Positions 42,601 to 55,000 of a stretch of 64,000 nt of DNA are shown here, piece after piece (position 1 is the stretch's first letter; each line of letters starts with the position of its first letter). Made by a program: the position numbers and the translations under genes. Origin of the DNA: Omphalotus guepiniiformis (lineage: Eukaryota; Basidiomycota; Agaricomycetes; Agaricales; Omphalotaceae); contig JAQOOI010000019.1 in NCBI GenBank assembly GCA_028554645.1, positions 124,001 through 188,000 on the forward strand, in the 5' to 3' direction. The notes under the pieces are model-generated. The model had not been told where the DNA came from. It saw nothing but the letters and a program-made list of their open reading frames with translations, and did not search any database.

Positions 42601-45600
42601 TGAGACATTTCGTTGGGCTTGCGTCTACTCCATCGGGAACAGAACTAGAGTCGGGGTCAGAGTCGGAAAAGAAGGAGAAGAGGAGGAAGAGGAAAGAGTA
42701 TCGAGTCACGTTCTCGCTCTTGCCCGTGGAAGATATCTACGAGATAAGAGTGCCGAGGGTGCAGATCGATCCTTTGAAAGGGTTTAAAGTTGAACATCCT
42801 GGTGGTCGGGATGGCGTGGGTGTGGGTACGGCAGCGGCAGCGAGAACAGCAAGTGGCGGAGGTATTGATAGTGCACCTAGTGTAGGTGTAGATGGTGCTC
42901 AAGGGGAAGATGAGAAGAGGAAGCTGAGGAGAGAAATTAGGGATTGGTGGGAAGGTGTCGGGGAGTTTTTGGATGGGTTGGTGAGTTTCCTTTCTTTAAT
43001 TATTATCTCTGATTTTGTGCTGTTGCAATTGTTGATGGCTTCTGGGTTGTAGGAAGACCGCTTGGCACCTTCTACACCTACTCTTGGCTCATTTGAACTA
43101 GGAGCTGGCACCGATGCAGACACTGCAAAAGCAAGGAAGAAGAAATTGCCGAGGTTACCGTCTGTTGATGATGACTCTGACGACGACTACGAGGAGGATA
43201 ATGAGGAAGAACTCACGAGCTCAGAGACGCCTAGAGTCTCTACATTTCCAAGTTCCCGTCCTAATGCCACTTCTACGCACACCACAGTGCATCCAGGAAT
43301 CTCTGGCCTTCCCGATGCGGCTTCAACGCCAAGGGAGCAGTTTGCTTCTGCCTTGGGGTTGAGGTCTAGCGAAACTGAGGAGGGTTCAGTGACTCCGAAA
43401 GCAGCGTCTGCATCATCATCTGTAGAGTTGTCAACTTCGGAGGCTTTGAGGGCTACTATGCTCACCTCATCATCATCATCCTCTTCCTCTTCTGTATCAA
43501 CATCGACGTCGTCTCTCCCACCTCTGCAGCTCTTATCCGTGCTCCGTGAGACGCTTAAAGGGACTGAACAATCGCTTTATGTGCAGCTTGGACGTACGCC
43601 TGTTGGGTCATTGAATGAGGTGCGCAGGGCATTTCTGTGTGCAGCGCGGGGAGTGGAGAGAAGGTTGGATGCTTGGGAAAGGAAACATTTTGGGAAGAGG
43701 AAGGAGAAGAAGAAGAAGGATGATAAGGACAAGAGCGGCAAAGTGAATTTGTCTGCCTCTGAACCTGAGTGGTGGGACAAATCCTGCCATGTCGTACCTG
43801 GAGGGAATATCATCGTGAGGGAAGATGATTGGGGCAGTATCATCGCCTTTACGTTGAGGTGCGCTTTCTTATTCCTCGTTTGCATTCATTCATAGTCATG
43901 TTATTGAACAGTACACCCGATTACCACAACGAACTAGCTAATATGACTATCTCCCGTACCGCATCTGCATCTGCCTCTTCGTCACCAGCTGTCTCCAATC
44001 CCCCCAATGCCCCATTCAGACCTTTACTGGTCAGTGCCGCCTCGTCACCGGCTGTTTCCAATACACCCAACCCCCCGGTTAGACCTTTACTGGTCAACTT
44101 CTCATCCTCCTCCTCCTCTTCATCCTTCCTCTCTGCCGCAACAGCTACAGGATACAAACTTTTCCGCCCCTCAGCTTCAGCTTCAACTTCCTCACTCTCC
44201 CTATCAACTTCATCCTCCACCAACTTCCTTGCCGTCGGTGACACCGTCAACCGTGACCCCGACGCACCAGACGTCATTTGGCAGACCGAACCAGAGGCCT
44301 ACTCTGGTGTCGTCACACGCAAAGAACATCCGCGTGATCCGACGTCGTTGTTGTCCCTCCGGGAGGTACTGAGGAACAAGACTCCTATCGGGCTCGGGGA
44401 TGCTACGAGTGGCACTGGGATTCTTTCTGGATCACGGTTCGCGAGTTTAGGGAAGGACACGGGCAGGTTGTTGAGGATTGGTACACCGCCGTCTGCGTGG
44501 GCGAAGCCGGATGTTGGGATTAGTAAGCAGGTGGTTGGGGGTGAGGTCGGAGGTGTTGGTGGGATGCATGAATTGGAGGTTTCTGGAAGCGTTGAAGGAG
44601 GTGGTGGGGCACGGTCGAAACCATCTGGTTCTGGTTCGGCGTTTTCGAGTGTGTACTCGTGGACGACAGCTGCTAGTGCGGGAGAAGAGAGGGATGCGTC
44701 GCATGATAGGAGAGGGAAAGGTCTTTCAGAGTCGACTGTGGATAGCGATATGACGGTGAAGCTTGTAGAGCATGACAACGCTCCTGTGCCTCCACCGAAG
44801 AATGACGGAGATTCGATGGCTGAGCGTCCACCGATACCGTCGAAAGGAATATTTGGGAGAGACATTGTATCCCCCATTTCTGCCAAGTCGTCTTTCAGTT
44901 CTCTCACGAGTGGGTTAACCAACGCCGTGCGTCTTGTTCTTCCGCTTCCTGGTGGTATGGGCAACCATAACGAGTCGGCTCGGACGCAACCGAAACACCA
45001 CAAGCTTCTCTCCACTGCTGATGTCGCGCCAATCGATGAACGCCCGCACATCAAATATGATTGGACGATCGGTAAACGATTGAAGTTCAGCTGCACTGTG
45101 TACTATGCAAAACAGTTTGACGTGCTGAGGAAACGGTGCGGGATCGATGAAGTGTTCTTGAAGAGTCTATCCAGAAGCACGAATTGGTCGGCCGAGGGAG
45201 GGAAGAGTAAGAGTAACTTCTGGAAGACGTCGGACGATAGGTTTATCATCAAGACGTTGGTCAATGCCTGGAACGTTGCTGATCTGTAAGAGATTTTCAT
45301 TGTCAACTTGTCGCAAGTAACCGACAGATTGATTCACTCGCCACAGACAAGTCCTGATTGAGCTTGGTCCTTCGTATTTCCGCTACATGGATTCGACGGC
45401 GAACAAAGCCAGTGTTCTTGCCAAACTCGTGGGGTTCTACACTGTCGAGGTTAGGAACCTCGAGTCGGGCCATGTACAATCCAAAGCGGATTTGCTCGTC
45501 ATGGAGAACTTGTTTTTTGATCAAAAGGTCGACAAAACGTTTGATCTGAAAGGTATTCAGGGTCGTAAAGTCAAAACGGGTGCAAACGCGAACGCTCAGA

Positions 45601-46280
45601 CGTCCAAGACGCTGTTTGATGGAGAGTGGATAGAAGGCAAGTAGAAATCGTACGACTTTGAACTTGTTTGTGGCTGATGTTTGTGTTATACAGGTCAACA
45701 ACAGACCTTGACTTTGGTCCGGCCATATTCCAAGGTCATCCTTCGAGAGGCCGTCAGAAGTGACGCAGATTTCCTTGCGAGAAGCAACATCATGGATTAC
45801 TCGTTCGTGGTTTCCAGAGTGACCGATAACACCGATTATAACTGACGCTGTTTTAACAGCCTTCTTTTGGGGGTGGATACCGAGCGGAAGCAGATCGCCT
45901 GTGGACTAGTTGACACTATAGGTCCGTATGTCTTCAGAGAAGAACATGGAAAATGTCAGACTGATACTTCTTTGACAGGGAGCTACACGTTTGCGAAGAC
46001 TTTAGAGTATAAAGCAAAGCAAGGACTGAATGCAGGTAAAGAAGTAACGGTGATACCTCCGGTAGAGTATCAGGAGCGCTTTGTCGGCGCTCTGGAAAAG
46101 TACTTCCTGGCCTGCCCTGGTAAGCCTGCCTGCTTATTGTTCTTTTCAGACGGCCTTCTAAATGTTTTATTGACGGCTCCCCCTTCCTTTGCGTCCCCGG
46201 TTTCGGCAGATAAATGGTCTCGCCCATTGGACGATAGCAAGGTGATAAGTGACTCTGATCTGCTGCCCAGTGTCTTATGA
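39640..46280 (+). CDS. Fab1/PIKfyve-type phosphatidylinositol phosphate kinase
   Basis: Nine exons (39640-40252, 40315-42980, 43053-43858, 43912-45285, 45347-45636, 45694-45802, 45860-45921, 45979-46119, 46210-46280). From the ATG at 39682 they sum to 6,090 nt, 2,029 residues; the ATG at 39640 adds 14. The last 300 residues are the kinase: ATP-binding lysine in FIIKTL, DLKG (about residue 1871), catalytic IMDYSLLLG (about 1935), VDTIGSYTFAKTLEYKAKQG and the Fab1 ending YFLACPDKW. About residue 870 has the CxxC-containing TSCLICGARTP...SWGKFLEVLIY of the Fab1 Cys-rich region. Family members phosphorylate PI3P to PI(3,5)P2 on endosome/vacuole membranes. No FYVE zinc finger and no clear CCT-chaperonin-like domain is visible at the N-terminus. 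A GC-AG intron starts at 45637. Exon 4 has a 22-residue tandem repeat (SSPAVSN...RPLLV). Confidence 0.9.
45637..45693 (+). other. GC-AG intron in the kinase domain
   Basis: Donor GCAAGT after GAAG, acceptor TACAG. Only this donor joins GEWIEG to QQQTLTLVRPYSK in frame; a GT donor three bases downstream breaks it. Confidence 0.75.
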
Positions 46281-48641
46281 CCTAAAAGAAATTGCGCGAG
46301 AGTTCCGTTCTGTACGCTACTTTATGTTATGGAACTGTAATATGTGCTATGTATGTCACGAAGATTGGACTTTCTGTATGTTTTTTAATTAGACTCAAAA
46401 TGGAGTGTACTACCAGCTTGCACACATGTTTCCCTACATGTATTTCTGCATTGACTTGATAGAAGAAGTTCAAGACAAGATGTTTTCGATACAGCTATCA
46501 TCATTAAGAGGCGTCGGGCGTTATGCTGCATTAACTCCTCTCGTCTGTGACACTCTATAGGGGATGAATGAGAAAGTCATAAATTTTTCTATGCAGTGCG
46601 GCATAGCTAGGCACGATTTATATGTCCCCGCTTCTCCGCCGTGTAATGATACTTGATATAGTACTGTAGTACAAATTCTCGGAATCGGAGATGTTTTCCG
46701 TAAGACGCTGACAGAGTAGTAGGTCTCTGATGCTAGCGGTACCTTTAGAATTCGAATACTTGAGCTGGCGGAGGTGAGGCCTGAGGCTTGGAGGCACTTG
46801 ACTTGATCTTTTCCTTCTTCTTTCTGAGAGCTGGTCAGGTCCATCAACATGTTTTGGAAATACCCACCATGCAAAAACTGATGCTTTATTGGCCAGTTCT
46901 TGCTGGCGTCTGTTCAAACATAATGTAATAGGTAAATATATAGCACGAGACTCGGACGACCTTCGTCTCGATGATTCAGATTACGCGCTCTTCATGCCAG
47001 TGATTGTCTATGGTAACATATACACACGCATGTTTCCTAAAGCGGGATTATGGTAGCTTTCGGGCAGAAGATTGCACCTATTATTCTTCCTGTCAACCCT
47101 CACAGAACACCGATTCAAGAGACTAGTAGTGCGTATTTTCAGCAGCGGCCGTAATCGAGTACTTATGGCGTTCTTACTGCAGAGAACTGTGAAGGAGGAT
47201 TATTCTCGGTTATTCGGGCTTCATGGAACACACCGACCTTTCGAAGCCTCAAAGTATGTCGGGTTGTTACCACCAATGTGGCGCCCTTCGATCTGCCATG
47301 TCACGGTTCTCTCAGACCCGTCGACCATCATGGGAATGGGAAGAAGGGGGAGAGAAGGGGCTACGACGACAACGGAGGTCTCGGAACGAAGCGAAGCGCA
47401 ATGGACTTCCCAACACATACCTTCTATGTACTCTACATTTACCACATGAGAAGTTATGACCCGCAGAAGATGGGTGACTCGCCAGATCATGATGATCTTG
47501 ATATTGATATTGTTCTTGATCTGAATAATAATAGAAACGCAGAACTCCTAAAACCATTGACAGTATATTGGACCCCATGTGGAGTATCCCTTCTCTTCGA
47601 GTCTCAGGAGGGCTCCAGTGGTAGTAGACTTTGTAATGGGTTTTGGGTCGCAGTTTACTTTGTGAGGTTGTGAGGAGTTTTGTCACCCGTGGAATTGTCG
47701 ACTTCATATGTAGATGTGGGTAGATGTGGGTCCCTGGCACGAGACCTCTTATAGATTGATATCTTACCCTTTGTTGAAACTGTTCGGAAGGACGCCCGCA
47801 GGCAATTGAAGCGATGATTCTTTGTGAGTCAATCCTAGCCGAGCAGTGATGCCTCGAGGAAAAAAGACCAAGCTGGAGCCTGGATAATATAAACGGAAAT
47901 ATCAAAGGAAATACGGTTGGATTATAGTTGGCGTGAAAACCTGGAAATCTGAAGACGAATATGACAAAAAGTTGAAGTTACCCAGAGCCGGTAAAGTCAT
48001 ACTTACTTAAATCAGCTTGAACGTGTGGCTGTCGGGAGACGAGCTGTGAAAGAAAGTCCAGTCCAGAAATTTGAAAAAAAAGGTGCTCCAAGTCTCTCGT
48101 GTCATATTCAGGTTATTCACCATCGATCCCATCAATACAATAGTGCTGTGGAGCAGCTGCTGTTGGTTTTTTCACGTAGGAATAGCCGCCACGTAGCTGA
48201 AAGCGCAAAATTTGGCAGATTGAACTGTGGTCCAAGCGTATTCGTAGGTCAGCAGGGACAGTTAATATCAAAAACAAAAGAAAACCCAAGGGACTGCCAC
48301 GTTCAAAAACCATGAGAAGTGTTATGGCTGTTGAAGATATATTTGCGCCCCTTGCTTCCTGACACGAATTTTTTTTTCGTTTTCGCACACTGAAAGGCTG
48401 TACCCATTCCGTGAATGGCCAAAGTACGGGATGAAAGTGTCTCATCCGACATTCGGTCTACAAAACGAGCTATATACTCTCACCGGAATAGATTTATATT
48501 GGTGGAAGTGATTGTTATTCGATCCTTGTTATTCGATCCTGAGGTGTAAAAAGATGGGTAAAAGATGTTTGCGGAATATGAACGTATGAACCTGTACCTG
48601 TTTTTGGAGCTCCCAAAGAACCTTCAATATCACAGCTCACC
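46281..48641. other. Intergenic stretch without a firm gene
   Basis: Frames at 47072-47673 show mixed plausibility (Arg-rich, then an acidic DHDDLDIDIVLDLNNN), but no splice chain or family could be established. Nothing else is supportable. Confidence 0.4.
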
Positions 48642-48648
48642 TATAAAA
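48642..48648 (+). promoter_or_regulatory. TATA box of the small gene at 48684
   Basis: TATAAAA, 42 nt before the ATG at 48684. Confidence 0.35.
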
Positions 48649-48683
48649 CGTAGTGGGTTGTGAGTATATTCACAGCAAATCCC

Positions 48684-49014
48684 ATGTCAGCTCACCACGA
48701 CGTAAAGCCTAGCGCCGCCTCAGGTATGTACGGCAAGACCGAACAGGAACGAACACACGAGATTTTTCACATGAGTGAGCCTCAGCCAGTAGAAGTCCGA
48801 CAGATTTTCATGCACTCCCTGCATCCTAAGAATAAAGAAGGCATGCTCGGTGTTTCACAGTATGGGCCAAGCGGTAAGGAAGGGTAAGGAGCTGTGCGGC
48901 GAATATCATCCGATTATAATCAGGGAAGTTGTACGAAGTTTGCTTTCACGAGAGTTTTCGTAGCTTAAACAGCTCTACAGTTGAATGAAGAAGCCTTGCT
49001 GTAGAAGCCTTTAA
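48684..49014 (+). CDS. Possible small hydrophilic protein
   Basis: From ATG at 48684 the frame reads MSAHHDVKPSAASGMYGKTE, then QERTHEIFHMSEPQPVEVRQ and FMHSLHPKNKEGMLGV. Unspliced it ends at 48887 (67 residues). A donor GTAAGG after the codon for Ser-Gly (about 48873) and an acceptor at about 48920 (ATAATCAG) would instead extend it by about 20 residues to a stop near 48985. The chain is hydrophilic with no signal peptide or helix. A TATA box is close upstream. It lies just before the LINE and could be a host gene clipped by it or an independent small gene. Family unknown. Confidence 0.4.
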
Positions 49015-49049
49015 GCCAGAGAACGAAAGGAAAGCAAAAGTCGAAACAT

Positions 49050-52000
49050 TGAGGAGTTCATTGAAGGACAGCAAGAACAACCACCACCACCCCACACCCC
49101 CAGCCCTCGGTCTTAACTCAGATACGCTTGTTCCGTCCGTAGTTATCTCTTAAAATACTCGCATACTAGTCAAAAAGCCTCTCTGTCAAAAAAAAAAAAA
49201 ACCCCCAGCACGGCCACTTCCCAAAAGAAGAAACTGGCTCAAAAACCCCCGCTCGCCTAAAAATTCCCTCCGTCCTTCCAGAAAAAGACTGTGACGACCG
49301 AAATCAATCATTTCTCGGCTAAAAGCTATGTCGCTAACGGAAGACGAGCCGATGCTGTCTGAGCCAGCGGCTAACGCCGTCAACAACTCCCCTCGCCCTC
49401 CAACCACTCCCCCCAGACGACGCTCCCTCTTAGGCAATGCTGGCGATCTACCATTCTACACTCCACGAAAACCCAACCCGAGGCTCGCTACCCTCCTCGA
49501 ATCTCCTTCCACCCCTCGTACTCGAACTGTGGCTGTCAGACCCGTGGGGATGAAGCTCATCATCAGAGGAGCCTTCACCGAAACGGACCCAGTCCATGAC
49601 CCCGTTCGTACTGTGGAACTTGCTGTAGCTGAGATCCAGAAAAGGGACCAATCTCTTCGCTCAATAACTGTAGTGGCCCAGTCTTTCAAAGCCTCCTCCC
49701 CCCACCCCTCCACTTGCTACTTAGCTCTTGCCCCCTCCCTACGCCTCCCCGATGCCGAACCTCGTTGCGACCTCCTCGACCTGTGGAAATCATCTCTGGT
49801 CCAGACCTACTCTCATTGGGAGGTGGAATGGGTGCCGAACAAAGATGGAACAGACAAGCGGATGTGGCTTCGAATCTCAATTGCTAGCATCAGACCCAAA
49901 ACCAATCGCCCTCCCAACTCCTCCGACGACGCATGGGCAGAACACTGCCGGAAAACCATCACGGATTCGCTTAACGCTGGAGGAACCCTCGTTTACAGCA
50001 GCTTCAAAATGGGTTCGAGCGCCATCGTGGTGGAATTGGCTCACCCTCAGCATGTTGATGACATCCTTGCCCGCGGGACGCTGCAGGTTCCCGAGCTATC
50101 ATCCCTCCCTATCCCAGTCTACTCAACTCGTTACCACTCCCCCCAAAACCCCTTCGAAATCATTGTCACGGGCATCGGATCTTGGGAACCGACTCTCGAT
50201 GAAGTAATTCGTGAATGGGTCCACAAAAACTTTCGAAACTCCGAAGGCCTGTCGATAGTTGAAGAGCGCATCGTAGGTCAACAAGACGACGCTTACATCT
50301 TCTCTTGCGCCACCTGGGACGTCACTGCGAATGTACTCAGAGCCTCGGAACAGTTCAAAAACGAAATCGGCGCGTATTACACCGAACTCTCTGCCATCCA
50401 ACTACTGTATAACTTCAACGCTGCCCCCGCACCCGTGCGTCGAACCGCTCGTGAAGCCGTCAACGATGGCGCATCCAAAATCGCTACGAGTATGGACGAC
50501 ATATCCAAACGAATCGACCGCATGGAGAATCGGCTTGAGAAGTCAAATCGAGACCTTCGCGACGAGTTGGCCACTGATCGCGCAGCGAACCAGATCATGC
50601 AAACGAACGTGATGGCCATCAATGCGTCTATAACGGAGCTTCGCGAAGGCATGGGCTCCACGCAGCAACACCTTTATTCGCTCAGCCAAGCCATGGTAAT
50701 GGGTCAACAACGAGCGGCGCTGGAAGATAAAATACTCACCCTACGACTCCGAGTGCTGGAAGGCCTCGAATCCCAAGCGAAGGAAGTCGAGTTCAAGCAG
50801 GTCATCGAAGATCTTCAGGCGCAACTGGGCACCCTCCAGGAACACCAGAACTCCTTTGCTGGACTCCAACAGTCCGTGCAGCCCCGCGCTATCCCCCCCC
50901 CTCCAGCTCGAGAAGCCGTCGACGAACCCGCATCAACCCCGTCCGCACGCACCTCCACCACCAAGGCAACGCGAACGCGAACCACTCCCGTGCTGACTCG
51001 CTCCAACTCGTCGTCGTCTGGCGCGGCTTCCTCCAGCTCTCCGACCATTCGGATTCGTCCTCTAAGATCTTCCCCCAGAGATCGATCCATCACTCCTACC
51101 CCGCAGGCACCAAGAGCCAAGAAGTCCAGGGTATCGAAGGGTCAAGCAGAAGACGAAGACATGGAGGATGTCTCAACGGTAGCAAGTGAGGTAGGCAGAC
51201 AACCCCTTCACCCCTTATTTCCTCCCGGTCTTACAAAACAACGAACGACCCTAGTTACAACCGCGATGATGCCATCCATGACTCAAAAATACACACGCGG
51301 TCCTGACGGGACTAGTGGCTTTAAGAGAAGTAGAAGGTGGAGTGGAGTAACGCCGGTTGACAAAAGTTGTCGAGTTTATACCACTTCTTGCTCGCAAATT
51401 TCACGTACATGTTCTGCTAGTTTATCTGCCCCTCTCACTCATCGACAACCCCCTTTCTTACATTCAACCCTTTCTTGTATCTCGCTCTCGCCATTTCTTG
51501 TTATCCTAATATCACTTCTCTTAACACTCTCACTTGCTACCCGAGCACACGCGATAACCCCGACCTCAACATTTTCAATATACTCCCTCAATGCTAATGG
51601 ACTGGGACACAATGTAAAGCTTGCCCACATCAACAACGCCATCTCGGTCAACAAACCTCATGCATTTGTACTCAACGAAAGCAAAACCAAGGCGTCCGTA
51701 CTCAACGATCTTCCTACTTCGGAATACGAGGTATTTGAAGAACGCGCGGTCAAGTGTGATGGAAACTCCGGCCTATTCAAATGGGGCACTATTCTAGGGA
51801 TACGGAAAGATGTTCATGTCATTCAACGACTTATCATCACCGACCAGCAGCTACGAGGACGAGTGGTAGCCGTCGACGTTGCAATACAAACCACAGACGG
51901 CAAAGCATTTTCGCACCGAATCTTCGCCGTTTATGCCCCATGGGATCCCGGTTCCACCAACTCCAACGGATTCTGGCCCTCGCTGACAGCACTAGTCTCA

Positions 52001-55000
52001 ACCACGCCCACATCATGGTCTATGTCTGGAGACCTCAACGCAACGATCTCCCCAGCAGAACGAGCAACTGGAGGACAAGACGCTAGAGAACAATTCAAAA
52101 CCTTTCTGCTGACCACGGAAGCTGTCGACTTGTGGTCACTTAACGAGCATCGGAACAGGATGTATGACTGGACATGCAAAGCACGAGGATTGGACGCAGC
52201 TGGCGGAAGCATCATCGATCGGACGGTACTGTCAAAGAACGCTGCCTCAGATGCTCAAGTAATGGTTGCAGCGGGGAAAGACGACTACATCCCATGCACG
52301 GACCACAGGCCAATAATAAGCAAGCTCCTCCTTCTTCCGCCGAACAATGCATCCACCATTCTTCTCCCCCATCGCATCTCATTCAACAAGCCCCGAATAA
52401 AATTTCCACAACTGGCAGAAAAACATCGGCATCAGACCTTCCGGAACGCGTTCGATATTGAGGCACAAGAACACAAGCTACATGACATTGAAGTCACGGA
52501 CGACGCAACATTCCTAGACCTATACAACAAGGTAGGAAAAATCATGAAAACATGTGCGGAAGAAGCATACGGCAGGACCTCACAGACATTCAATCACGAT
52601 GTGAATCGCGGAAAAGTGACGAACGACAAAATACAGAGGATAGTCGGATACATTCGCTCGCTAGGAGCCGCCATACAAATCATAAAAGGAAGACTGAATC
52701 CCAACTACTCAATGGCATCCCGGTCAGCACACGACAAGATGCAACGGAAGGCAAGAGCAGCCAACCTTGACCCTTTACAATACACCATACAAGAGAGAAG
52801 GCGGGCACACAAGGAACTTTATCAAGAAAGGGCTAAGGAAATCAACGAGCGCGCGCTAAGAAGAGAGAAAGCAAGAGTAACGGCCACACTTCTACGGAAC
52901 TCTACCAAGCACCTGTTCAACAAGAACAAATATATTGCTCTGCCACGAGTAATAAAGGACCCGGCCTCAGATCAACTATTGGCAAATCCAGACGACGTCA
53001 AAAGCGCATCCCAGGAATATTGGTCAACACTCTATGCTCGACAGCCCCCTCCCAACATCCCAAAACCGTGGCTGACGACACCTTCAATAAACACCATACG
53101 GAATCGAGTCTTGGCAAAACCGTTCACATGGCCCAAACAAGCATCAATCGAAGACTTTCGAGCCCTACTACGTCGAGGTAATGCCCGACCGGCGCCAGGA
53201 CCCGACGAATGGGAAAAATGGATAATCAAGAATCTCTCTGACGAAGGCCTCCTCCTAATCATCAGACTACACAACTACATCACCCTCAAGTCACGATTCC
53301 CAGGTAATCTCAAGGACATGTGGCTCACAATGTTCCACAAACGCGGATTAAGAACAGACCTGACTAACTGGAGAGGAATTTTACTATCAAACTTTCTCGC
53401 CAACTCACCAACATCGTGGCTAAACTTTCGTCTAGTGCCCTATATCGCTGAACTACGCATCCTACCTGACACGCAAGTGGCTACACAAAAGGACGTCCAA
53501 ACTCGGGATCTTATGAGCTTTCTAGCTGGTGTCAAGTGCTGGTCGAATCGACACAAGCAAACCGTCTACGCCATCAAACGAGATCAAATGAAAGGGTTCG
53601 ACTACCTTGCACCAGAGGGATTTTACGACGCAATCACAGCCTACGGTCTGCCCCACCAAATCATCGAATTGGACAAGGCAGCTCAAACGGACACCAACTG
53701 CTTCATTCGGACAGCCTACGGAGTAACGGACCCCATCACGATCAACGGAGTAACTAAGCAGGGCGGCCCTCTCTCACCACTGAAATCAACGCTCACAACC
53801 AGTCTCGGCCATCACTACCTAAACGACCTCCTACTTCAAGACAAGGACGCTGTCATCATCACGACCGAATCATTCATCAAAGGTGATCCCCATCTACCGG
53901 CAGACAGCATCAACATCACGATAGGAATGACCGAAGCGACGGACGACTCTTATCTCTTCTCGCGATCCCTCCCATCACTCCGGCTGATTACCCTACTAAT
54001 GGAACGGTTCCAATTTGCCTACGGATGGCTCACTCAATGGGCCAAAACAAGGGCATATGTGTTAAACCCCGAAGGTCCTCAACCCCCGACAGTATTATTC
54101 GACTCTATCACAAACGAAAAGGGGGTGGATCCATTAAATGTCACCGTCCAAGAAGTACCACTGATCGTTAATGAACTAGAGTTTTTGAGAGCAAAAGTAG
54201 ACGATCCGGCAACCAGACACCAAGAACTACACGCAATCATCAACGACTTCGCTTTTCCGCGTCTGAGCAGAAGGGCCCCAATAACACTCATTCGGAAGAT
54301 TGTATCACAAAACATTGTGTCAAGATGCCGAGCTCTACTCTCACTACAGCCAATTCGACAGGTCGATGCAGAGAATTTGGATCGTCTGATGACAAGAAGA
54401 ATTCACGACCAGCTAGGCTTCCCTTTTAACCCCAATACAGACATACTGACGTTACCCATCCATATGAACGGGCTAGGATTTCCTTCAATCGCACGGATCA
54501 ACGCAAGCCTGGCGGTTGAGGGCTTACGCCGGGATCTTAACCACCACATTCCCGCATACCGAACAATGGCACGACTCACGTTGGCAGATTGGACATGCAC
54601 AATGAACAACTGCATATCACCACTGGAAGGAATGGGCCTGAAGACTCACACCCACGCCTCGAGACTAAGCAAAATCCCGGCGGCATGGTTAACGGCACAC
54701 AGGATCTTATGCGACCATAGGAACGACATCTCGTTATGTGCTACAGACAAGTCGGAAATGCTCAGAGGTGAAGTGTCGATATCTCACCACGTATCCGTCT
54801 ATAATCACTGCACCATGGTTACAGACGAACGTCCAGATGGAAATACAATTCGCTCACTGAGAGCCAAAGGCATCAGAAAACTAGCTGACATTGGACGGTG
54901 GAGGATCAACGCAACCAACGGAAAAGGGAAGTTCACAAAGCGAGGTGATATCAACACGGCAGGATGGTCCCAGGCAGCGCAGAAAAATCTAGAGAAACTC

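Noticed and set aside
47072..47673. Overlapping plus-strand frames as a gene
   Set aside because: Composition is partly protein-like, but no start, splice chain or family could be supported.
49189..49201. A-run before the LINE ORF as the poly(A) tail of another retroelement
   Set aside because: No retroelement sequence precedes it; it reads better as part of the LINE leader.
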